From the NCBI GenBank assembly GCA_030596145.1, contig JAUVKS010000151.1, positions 1 to 5,152 on the forward strand: a stretch of DNA of 5,152 nt, read 5' to 3'. The stretch comes from Pseudomonadota bacterium. Its GTDB lineage: Bacteria; Desulfobacterota; Syntrophia; Syntrophales; JADFWA01. The position numbers and the translations under genes are program-made. Each line of letters opens with the position of its first letter. Within the stretch, counting starts at the first letter, position 1. The notes under the pieces are model-generated. The model had not been told where the DNA came from and did no database searches. It saw nothing but the letters and a program-made list of their open reading frames with translations. Positions 1 to 5,152 of this stretch are shown in pieces.

Positions 1-546
1 CTTTACGAGGGGACAAACGGCATTCAGGCGCTCGACCTTGTCGGCAGGAAACTGGCTCAGAACAAAGGCGCGAATGTAAAAGCCCTTTTTGACGAAATTG
101 CCGGCACAATTGAGAAGGTCAAGAAGGTTGAAGAACTGAAGACCTACGCTGCGCACCTTGAAGAGGCCTATGGAGCCGTAGCTGGTCTGACAGAGCAATT
201 CGGCAAGTGGGCCAAGAGCGCCGGTCTCATAATTCCCATACTGAACGCGAGACCTTACCTTATGATTCTGGGTGATCTTGCCGTTGGGTGGCAACTGATA
301 CAGGCGGCCGGTATAGCTTGTGAAAAGCTGGACGCCATTTACGAAGAAGCGGGCGCGGATGGTTCAAAGGCCGGACAGCGTGCCCTGGCGCGGGAAAATT
401 CAGAGGTTGCATTCTATCAGGGAAAGATTGCCTCGGCGAAGTACTTTACGGCCAATATAGTTCCCACAATCAGGGGCAGGTGCAAGGCCATTAGCCTGGG
501 AGATAAGGTTCCCATTGAGATGCTGGAGGAATCGTTTGGGTCTTAA
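1..546 (+). CDS. Acyl-CoA dehydrogenase, C-terminal part (5' end outside window)
   Basis: This is the last 181 codons of a flavoprotein acyl-CoA dehydrogenase, open in frame 1 from the window edge to TAA at 544-546. The enzyme oxidises acyl-CoA to trans-2-enoyl-CoA and passes electrons to ETF, the first step of beta-oxidation. The visible part opens with LYEGTNGIQALDLVGRK. YEGT is the family signature, and its Glu (residue 3 here, bases 7-9) corresponds to the catalytic base Glu376 of medium-chain acyl-CoA dehydrogenase. About 165 residues follow it, which is much longer than in 380-residue family members. The tail, including PYLMILGDLAVGWQL and AFYQGKIASAKYF, is typical of the roughly 600-residue subfamily with an extra helical C-terminal domain, also seen in DmdC-like enzymes. 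The ATG at 262 is internal and not a separate gene. The gene lies 88 bases before fadN with no clear terminator between them. Chain-length specificity cannot be read from this fragment. Confidence 0.93.
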   Translation, partial: LYEGTNGIQALDLVGRKLAQNKGANVKALFDEIAGTIEKVKKVEELKTYAAHLEEAYGAVAGLTEQFGKWAKSAGLIIPILNARPYLMILGDLAVGWQLIQAAGIACEKLDAIYEEAGADGSKAGQRALARENSEVAFYQGKIASAKYFTANIVPTIRGRCKAISLGDKVPIEMLEESFGS

Positions 547-634
547 TCCTAAAACCCGGCCAGGCCGGAAAACATTGTATGTTGAATGCTAAATTTTAAA
601 TTTCGGAATTAAGTGCCTGAAAAGGAGGAATGAT

Positions 635-3052
635 ATGTCATATGAAATTAAAAAAGCTGCTGTCTTAGGGGCAGGAGTCATGGGCGCCGCCATTGCCGCT
701 CACCTGGCAAACGCGGGGATTGAGTCGGTACTTCTGGACATTATACCCTTTGAATTCACCGATGACGACAAGAAAAAAGGTCTGACGAAGGAGAGTCCGG
801 AATGGCGAAACCGCTTTGCTGCAAATGGATTGGACGGTATATTAAAATCCAAACCTGCCAGTTTCTATTCCAAAAAAAATGCCTCCATGGTCAAGATCGG
901 AAACCTGGAGGACAATCTGGACTGGTTGTCCGATGTGGACTGGGTCATTGAGGTGGTTATCGAAAATCTGGAAATAAAACAGGACCTCTTTGCAAGAGTT
1001 GAGAAGGTAGTAAAACCGGATTGTATCGTTTCGACAAATACATCGGGGTTGCCTATTAAGGATATTACGGCCAACTTCGGCGCGAAGCTGAAGAAACATT
1101 TCCTGGGGACCCATTTTTTCAATCCTCCCCGTTATATGAAGCTTCTGGAAATCATTCCCGGCGAGGAGACGGAAAAAGAGGTGGTCGATTACATGACAAA
1201 GTTCTGCGAGGATGTCCTCGGAAAGGGTGTGGTCATCTGCAAGGACGTTCCCAATTTTATCGGCAACCGTATCGGTGTTTTCGATATCTCGAATGCGATA
1301 AAAATAATGGTGGATAAGGGGCTTACAGTAGAAGAGCTGGATGCCGTCATCGGCAAGGGTGTCGGCAGGCCGGGTTCGTCAATAGGCGGAACCATGGATC
1401 TGGTCGGTCTGGATATCGGTTATCACGTCATGGATCATCTCTATGAGGCGGTGCCGGACGATGAGATGAGGGATATGTTTCTGCCGCAGGACTTCATGAA
1501 GAAGATGATGGAGAAAAAGTGGCTGGGGAACAAGACCAAACAGGGTTTCTACAAGAGGACAAAGGATGAGAAGGGAAAGAGAGTCAAACTGGTACTTGAT
1601 TATAATAAAATGGAATATGTGCCTCTCAAGAAACCAAAATTCAACTCCGTTTCCGACGCGAAGAAGATGGAAGGGGGATTTGAGGTAAAGCTGAAGGCCC
1701 TGTTCAACGGGAAAGATGTCGCCGCGGATGTGGTCAGGGAGTACCTCTGTAAGAATTTCATTTATGCCACCAACCGTATCCCCGAGATATGTGACAGTAT
1801 CGTGGGGATAGATGACGCGATGCGATGGGGTTACAATCACAGGTTGGGGCCCTTTGAGACGTGGGATGCCATTGGTGTAAAAGAAACAGTAGAGATGATG
1901 AAAAAGCTGAAATTGAAGGTTCCCAAGCAGATCACCGCGATGTTGAAGGCAGGGTATGAATCTTTTTATCTCAAAAAAGAGGATGGCAGATATTACTACG
2001 ATTTTGAAAAGAAGGATTATATTAAACTGGAAGAAAGTCCAAAGATAATCCTGCTTCCCTCGCTGAAGGAAAAAGAAAAGATTATCAAGACGAACCCCGG
2101 CGCAAGTCTCGTGGATATCGGAGACGGTGTTGCCTGTCTCGAATTTCATACCAAGATGAACGCAATTGATGATGATGTCATGCAGATGATCTCCGACAGT
2201 TGCGATATCGTGGAGAAGGACTTTGCGGGAATGGTCGTTGCCAACCATGGTACCAATTTCTCTGTGGGCGCCAATATATTCAAGGTCCTTGTGACGTCTC
2301 AGCAAGGGGACTGGGATATACTTGAGCAGATGGTTCGAATGTTTCAGGATGTCAATATGAAGATGAAATACCTGGAAAGGCCGGTTGTGACCGCTCCGGC
2401 AGGTATGGCTCTGGGCGGCGGCTGCGAAATTACAATGCACGGGGCAAGGGTTCAGGCCTGCGGGGAGACTTATATAGGACTGGTGGAGGTTGGCGTTGGC
2501 GTTATCCCTGCTGGAGGTGGCACCAAAGAACTGATGGTACGTTGTACCGAAGGAATACCGGACGGCGCCGTTGAAGCCGGATTAAACCTCCAGACGTTGT
2601 ATGCCAAGGTCTTTGAAAATATAGGGATGGCCAAGGTGGCGACCAGCGCTGTGGAGGCGATGGAGCTGGGTTATATCAGAAAAACGGACGGCATCAGTAT
2701 CAACCGAGACCACCAGATCCGGGACGCAAAGGAGGTTGTTCTCGGATTAACAAAGTTCTACAGGAAACCGAAGCCCGCTATGATTCCCGTTATGGGGGAC
2801 AATTTCAAGGGCATGTGTGATGCAATTCTCTTCAATATGAGGCATGGGAATTACGTCTCTGATTATGATGTTCATGTGGTAAAGAGGCTTGCAGAGGTCA
2901 TTTCAGGAGGTGATTGCGCGGAGGGTACACGAGTAACAGAACAGGAAATACTCGACCTTGAGAGGGAAGCTTTCCTGAGCCTTATGGGCGAATCGAAGAC
3001 CCAGGACAGGATCATGCACATGCTGACTACCGGAAGGCCGCTGCGTAATTAA
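635..3052 (+). CDS. fadN: Bifunctional 3-hydroxyacyl-CoA dehydrogenase / enoyl-CoA hydratase, FadN type
   Basis: This 805-residue cytoplasmic enzyme is predicted to hydrate trans-2-enoyl-CoA and then oxidise L-3-hydroxyacyl-CoA with NAD+. Residues 1-205 form the Rossmann domain: GAGVMGAAIA (12-21) is the dinucleotide loop, and Asp35 at the end of strand 2 favours NAD+ over NADP+. GTHFFNPP gives catalytic His160, paired with Glu172; Ser138 and Asn211 (PNFIGNR) match other active-site positions of the family. Two helical 3HCDH C-terminal modules follow at about 207-310 and 370-450. A crotonase domain occupies about 490-690, with FSVGANIF (542-549) and ALGGGCE giving oxyanion Gly595 and Glu598, and Glu618 as the second acid, matching Glu144 and Glu164 of rat enoyl-CoA hydratase. 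Dehydrogenase-first order and length match Bacillus FadN (YusL, about 790 residues) and are the reverse of E. coli FadB. AAAGGAGG at 621-628, six bases before the ATG, fixes the start. The symbol rests on architecture, not a database match. Confidence 0.95.
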   Translation: MSYEIKKAAVLGAGVMGAAIAAHLANAGIESVLLDIIPFEFTDDDKKKGLTKESPEWRNRFAANGLDGILKSKPASFYSKKNASMVKIGNLEDNLDWLSDVDWVIEVVIENLEIKQDLFARVEKVVKPDCIVSTNTSGLPIKDITANFGAKLKKHFLGTHFFNPPRYMKLLEIIPGEETEKEVVDYMTKFCEDVLGKGVVICKDVPNFIGNRIGVFDISNAIKIMVDKGLTVEELDAVIGKGVGRPGSSIGGTMDLVGLDIGYHVMDHLYEAVPDDEMRDMFLPQDFMKKMMEKKWLGNKTKQGFYKRTKDEKGKRVKLVLDYNKMEYVPLKKPKFNSVSDAKKMEGGFEVKLKALFNGKDVAADVVREYLCKNFIYATNRIPEICDSIVGIDDAMRWGYNHRLGPFETWDAIGVKETVEMMKKLKLKVPKQITAMLKAGYESFYLKKEDGRYYYDFEKKDYIKLEESPKIILLPSLKEKEKIIKTNPGASLVDIGDGVACLEFHTKMNAIDDDVMQMISDSCDIVEKDFAGMVVANHGTNFSVGANIFKVLVTSQQGDWDILEQMVRMFQDVNMKMKYLERPVVTAPAGMALGGGCEITMHGARVQACGETYIGLVEVGVGVIPAGGGTKELMVRCTEGIPDGAVEAGLNLQTLYAKVFENIGMAKVATSAVEAMELGYIRKTDGISINRDHQIRDAKEVVLGLTKFYRKPKPAMIPVMGDNFKGMCDAILFNMRHGNYVSDYDVHVVKRLAEVISGGDCAEGTRVTEQEILDLEREAFLSLMGESKTQDRIMHMLTTGRPLRN

Positions 3053-3078
3053 GATATTTAGGAAAGCATGTCAGGTAT

Positions 3079-3095
3079 CCCGTTCTGTGAACGGG
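3079..3095. other. Short perfect hairpin in the fadN-fadA spacer
   Basis: CCCGTTC (3079-3085) and GAACGGG (3089-3095) form a 7-bp perfect stem over a TGT loop, starting 26 bases after the fadN stop. A G-T wobble (3078/3096) extends it by one pair. No T-run follows, since the next bases are ATGAATAACATTC, so it does not look like an intrinsic terminator. It could be an mRNA-stabilising or processing structure between the two cistrons, or part of the repeat-rich spacer. A role is not established. Confidence 0.4.
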
Positions 3096-3121
3096 GATGA
3101 ATAACATTCTTACAGCTTCCT

Positions 3122-3177
3122 CTCCCCTGGAGCTTCACCTATGTTCCCCTCCCTTTATGGGAGGGGTTAGGGGAGGG
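3122..3177. repeat. C-rich/G-rich nested inverted repeat with G-quadruplex-type motif
   Basis: The inner stem is CCCCTCCC (3146-3153) and GGGAGGGG (3159-3166) with the loop TTTAT, an 8-bp perfect hairpin. An outer pair, CTCCCCT (3122-3128) and AGGGGAG (3169-3175), brackets it. The right side, from GGG at 3159 to GGG at 3177, has four G-tracts separated by A, TTA and A, which fits the classic G-quadruplex pattern on the coding strand. From memory, very similar sequences occur as dispersed, non-coding repeats in several environmental bacterial genomes; that comparison could not be run here. The repeat ends 22 bases before the thiolase ribosome binding site, so it would lie in the mRNA leader if fadN and fadA are cotranscribed. 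No open reading frame in it looks real. Confidence 0.6.
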
Positions 3178-3199
3178 TGAGAGAGATGATTATAATGAT

Positions 3200-3206
3200 A
3201 AGGAGG
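3200..3206 (+). promoter_or_regulatory. Ribosome binding site that sets the thiolase start
   Basis: AAGGAGG ends six bases before ATG 3213, which is ideal spacing. The longer reading from GTG 3177 would begin inside the G-rich repeat, has no Shine-Dalgarno sequence at a usable distance, and adds 12 residues (MREMIIMIRRNI) in front of the usual thiolase start. ATG 3213 is therefore preferred. Confidence 0.85.
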
Positions 3207-3212
3207 AATATC

Positions 3213-4400
3213 ATGCATGACGCTGTTATTGTTGAATCCGTAAGAAGCCCTGGGGGACGTTATAGAAGGGGAGGGCTTGCCCAGACTAGGGGAGATGAGA
3301 TAGGAATTCAGGTATTGAAGGGACTTTTGGAAAGGGTTCCCAAGCTCAAACCTGAGGATGTGGATGATGTGATTTGTGGATGCGCCTTCCCCGAGGCGGA
3401 AACGGGGATGAATTTAGGCAGGGTTGTGGCGTTAGGGGCCGGGTTGCCGATTACCGTTTCAGGGATGACGGTCAATCGTTTCTGCTCTTCCGGGCTCCAG
3501 GCGATTGCCGATGCCACGGCGAAGGTTAGCGCCGGCTGGTCTGAGGTTATTATAGCAGGCGGTTGTGAGACCATGTCTCACATACCGATGGGTGGCAGTG
3601 TTTTCCGTCCACATCCGGAATGGGGGGATTTGCCAAACACCTATGTCTCCATGGGAGTTACCGCAGAGAATGTGGCTGCGGATTATAATATCTCACGGGA
3701 AGATCAGGACAAATTTGGGCTGGAAAGTAACCGGAGAGCGCATGAGGCGATCAAGGCGGGGAAATTCAAGGACGAAATTATTCCCCTTCACGCATGGAAG
3801 TATAAAGTAGACAAGAAGGGAAAGAGGATTAAAGAAGAGGTTGTCTTTGATACGGATGATGGTGTGAGATGGCCTGCGACGCTGGAAAATATGGCAAAAT
3901 TGAGATCCCCTTTCAGAGAGGGAGGATTGGTGACTGCGGCAAATTCTTCACAGATGACCGATGGAGCCGCTTTTACCCTCCTCATGTCGGCTGAAAAGGC
4001 AAAGGAACTCGGGTTGAAGCCCATAGCAAGACTGGCCTACTATGCCGTAGAGGGTTGCAAACCGGAAGAGATGGGTGTAGGCCCCTCTGTTGCGATTCCC
4101 AAAGTCCTCAAGATGGCAGGACTGAAAGAGAAAGATATTGATCTCTTTGAGATCAATGAAGCCTTCGCCTCACAGGCACTTTACTGTATAAGAAAGCTCG
4201 GGCTTGAAAAGAGATTAAAGGCTGGTGATATCAATCCAAATGGTGGTGCCATTGCCCTTGGGCATCCTCTGGGATGTACCGGTGCCAAGTTGACCGCCCA
4301 GCTTCTGCATGAACTGAAAAGACGGAAGGCGAAGAGGGGTATTGTTTCCATGTGTATAGGAGGCGGTATGGGAGCCGCGGCCATTTTTGAGATGATTTGA
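3213..4400 (+). CDS. fadA: Acetyl-CoA acyltransferase (3-ketoacyl-CoA thiolase), FadA type
   Basis: The 395-residue product is predicted to cleave 3-ketoacyl-CoA with CoA into acetyl-CoA and a shortened acyl-CoA, the last step of beta-oxidation. Length and layout are normal for a degradative thiolase. From ATG 3213, the N-terminal strand DAVIVESVRSPGG is followed by nucleophile Cys91 in VNRFCSSGLQAI. GGCETMSHIP (116-125) and TAANSSQMTDGAA (241-253) are further thiolase signatures. NEAF (315-318), His351 in GHPLGCTGA and Cys381 in CIGGGMGAA complete the catalytic set, so the enzyme should be active. The gene follows fadN by 160 bases without a convincing terminator and is followed by a strong one at 4425-4461, so cotranscription with fadN is likely. 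Thiolases of this size also include biosynthetic acetyl-CoA acetyltransferases, but the neighbours and the ANSSQMTDGAA region favour the degradative, broader-chain type. The symbol is given by family and context. Confidence 0.94.
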   Translation: MHDAVIVESVRSPGGRYRRGGLAQTRGDEIGIQVLKGLLERVPKLKPEDVDDVICGCAFPEAETGMNLGRVVALGAGLPITVSGMTVNRFCSSGLQAIADATAKVSAGWSEVIIAGGCETMSHIPMGGSVFRPHPEWGDLPNTYVSMGVTAENVAADYNISREDQDKFGLESNRRAHEAIKAGKFKDEIIPLHAWKYKVDKKGKRIKEEVVFDTDDGVRWPATLENMAKLRSPFREGGLVTAANSSQMTDGAAFTLLMSAEKAKELGLKPIARLAYYAVEGCKPEEMGVGPSVAIPKVLKMAGLKEKDIDLFEINEAFASQALYCIRKLGLEKRLKAGDINPNGGAIALGHPLGCTGAKLTAQLLHELKRRKAKRGIVSMCIGGGMGAAAIFEMI

Positions 4401-4424
4401 TGTTGCTGAGAAGACAGAAAGTCT

Positions 4425-4461
4425 AAAAAGAGCCATGGTCCTGTTGATCATGGCTCTTTTT
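4425..4461 (+). terminator. Rho-independent terminator after fadA
   Basis: The arms 4425-4440 and 4446-4461 pair over 16 bp, with one G-T wobble (4438/4448), around the loop CTGTT. The GC-containing core is GAGCCATG/CATGGCTC, and the right arm ends in five T, giving a classic U-tract. It begins 25 bases after the thiolase stop. The A-run on the left arm makes the element nearly symmetrical, so it could also stop transcription on the other strand. It most likely ends the acyl-CoA dehydrogenase-fadN-fadA unit. Confidence 0.9.
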
Positions 4462-4520
4462 AATATAAACTGATATAAATGGCCGATGTTCCTAATATCC
4501 TAACAAGAAAGGAAACACAG

Positions 4521-4667
4521 AAACTTGATGGACTCGTAAAAAGTCGAAATATGCACAAGTTTGTCATTCACGTGTAGGCGGGAACCCAGTCTTTTCAAGT
4601 GCTTGGCCGTTTTTATGGATTCCCGCCTACACGGGAATGACAGACTTTTTGCGAATGCATAAAACTT
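4521..4667. mobile_element. MITE-like non-coding element with nested inverted repeats
   Basis: Two levels of symmetry are visible. The inner arms 4563-4588 and 4616-4641 are reverse complements at 24 of 26 positions around a 27-base loop; they read GTCATTC...GGCGGGAA and TTCCCGCC...GAATGAC. The outer arms, 4528-4545 and 4643-4660, match at 15 of 18, including a shared AAAAAGTC/GACTTTTT block. The outer similarity decays outward to about 4521 and 4667. The left side has a 17-base spacer between outer and inner arms, the right side only one base. AAACTT occurs at both edges (4521-4526 and 4662-4667) and may be a target duplication. There is no transposase gene. From memory this is a widespread repeat type in Desulfobacterota and similar genomes, related in look to repeats with ATTCCC/GGGAAT arms. 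Exact ends are uncertain by several bases. The interval 4462-4520 before it shows nothing recognisable. Confidence 0.75.
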
Positions 4668-4696
4668 TAAGCTTTGAAAGAAATTTGGAGGCCGAT

Positions 4697-5152
4697 ATGG
4701 GAGTAGAGTTTGAAAAAGACGGACACATAGCAAAGGTGGGTTTGAACATACCCGAAACGTTGAATGCCTTGGGACCTGACATTCTCTTTGAATTATACAA
4801 AATCTGGGAAGAGTGTCAGGAAGACGACAATGTCAGGGTCGTAATACTTTATTCGGCTTTGCCTAATATATTCTGTTCCGGTATGGATCTTAACACGGCA
4901 ATAACTGTTCTGACAGCTGCCCGGAAGCCGGAAACGGAAGGTGAGGAATGGCTAATCTCTGATGACAACGCAGTTGGAAAGGCCATGCTTAAATACAAGG
5001 CGCTGGACAGGCCTGTTATAGCTGCTATTAATGGTTATTGCCTCACCGGTGGATTCGAAATGTCCATGGGTTGTGAACTCAGAGTCGCATCCGAAGATGC
5101 CGTCTTTCAGATGCGCGAAACCACTCTCGGCATAATGCCTATAGGTGGTTCC
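4697..5152 (+). CDS. Enoyl-CoA hydratase/isomerase family protein (crotonase), 3' end outside window
   Basis: The first 152 codons of a single-domain crotonase are visible, open to the window end; complete members have about 250-280 residues. It probably hydrates an enoyl-CoA, but crotonases also include isomerases, hydrolases and lyases. IFCSGMDL (58-65) forms the first oxyanion-hole strand. NGYCLTGGFEM (112-122) supplies oxyanion Gly118 and Glu121, and Glu141 in MRETTLGIMP is the second acid. Both glutamates match Glu144 and Glu164 of rat enoyl-CoA hydratase, which favours a true hydratase. Residues 66-98 form a variable, partly acidic stretch, in the region that usually shapes the acyl pocket. 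GGAGG at 4687-4691, five bases before the ATG, supports the start. The gene lies after a strong terminator and about 30 bases after a MITE-like element, so it probably has its own promoter, which I could not identify. It is a second hydratase beside the one fused in FadN. Confidence 0.9.
   Translation, partial: MGVEFEKDGHIAKVGLNIPETLNALGPDILFELYKIWEECQEDDNVRVVILYSALPNIFCSGMDLNTAITVLTAARKPETEGEEWLISDDNAVGKAMLKYKALDRPVIAAINGYCLTGGFEMSMGCELRVASEDAVFQMRETTLGIMPIGGS

Noticed and set aside
262..546. Separate 94-residue gene
   Set aside because: The frame is open without a break from base 1, and the upstream residues are clear acyl-CoA dehydrogenase sequence. The ATG is internal.
556..568. Palindrome CCGGCC-A-GGCCGG after the acyl-CoA dehydrogenase stop, as a terminator
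   Set aside because: The stem is only 5 bp once a 3-base loop is allowed, and no T-run follows, so it cannot be supported as a terminator.
575..602. Promoter TTGTAT - 16 bases - TAAATT before fadN
   Set aside because: Only 3 of 6 and 4 of 6 consensus matches, in an A/T-rich spacer where such matches are expected by chance.
1379..2440. 353-residue open frame on the minus strand inside fadN
   Set aside because: It is the antisense shadow of a well-supported coding region, rich in His, Leu and Ile from reverse-complemented codons, with no recognisable domain.
3191..3196. Perfect TATAAT box just before fadA
   Set aside because: No -35 element is found at 16-18 bases (the site is G-rich repeat), and the TG upstream is one base off the extended -10 position. 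A start about 7 bases downstream would fall within the Shine-Dalgarno sequence.
4563..4641. CRISPR repeat or second terminator from the strong hairpin
   Set aside because: There is only one inverted pair with no repeat-spacer series, and no T-run directly after the stem. The MITE-like explanation fits better.
4481..4696. GGCCGAT direct repeat (4481-4487 and 4690-4696)
   Set aside because: The 7-base match does not extend on either side, and the second copy overlaps the ribosome binding site region. It is most likely chance.
4500..4733. 77-residue open frame on the minus strand
   Set aside because: It is mostly a translation of the MITE-like element and runs into the hydratase start. The FPCRRES-type peptide is what such repeats commonly yield in false gene calls. 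It has no ribosome binding site or family resemblance that I recognise.

Overview
The window carries a compact fatty-acid beta-oxidation locus, with every gene on the + strand. In order it holds the 3' end of an acyl-CoA dehydrogenase gene (1-546), a complete two-domain 3-hydroxyacyl-CoA dehydrogenase/enoyl-CoA hydratase gene with the FadN (Bacillus YusL) domain order (635-3052), a complete thiolase gene of the FadA type (3213-4400), and the 5' part of a separate single-domain enoyl-CoA hydratase gene (4697-5152, cut by the window end). Together the first three products supply all four steps of one beta-oxidation turn: dehydrogenation, hydration, second dehydrogenation and thiolysis. The catalytic residues that can be checked by eye are present in each. 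No membrane segments or signal peptides are visible, so a cytoplasmic location is expected.

The spacers hold most of what is not routine. The gap 547-634 is short and ends in a strong ribosome binding site. The gap 3053-3212 holds a small hairpin (3079-3095) and then a C-rich/G-rich inverted repeat (3122-3175). The G-rich side of that repeat fits the four-tract G-quadruplex pattern just upstream of the thiolase ribosome binding site. The gap 4401-4696 holds a strong rho-independent terminator (4425-4461), about 60 unremarkable A/T-rich bases, and a MITE-like element of about 147 bp with nested inverted repeats (4521-4667) that ends about 30 bases before the last gene. The terminator suggests that acyl-CoA dehydrogenase, fadN and fadA form one transcription unit and that the last hydratase gene belongs to another.

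The organism is inferred, not proven. Moderate GC content, a FadN-type fusion beside FadA and an acyl-CoA dehydrogenase with the extended C-terminal domain, and dispersed repeats of the type with arms resembling GTCATTCCCG and CGGGAATGAC all fit a Desulfobacterota (former Deltaproteobacteria) fatty-acid degrader such as a sulfate reducer or syntroph. Other environmental phyla carry similar repeats and operons. I see no CRISPR, tRNA, rRNA, phage, defence or biosynthetic system, and no sign of a wholly novel system. The points worth a second look are the repeats and how they sit relative to gene starts.
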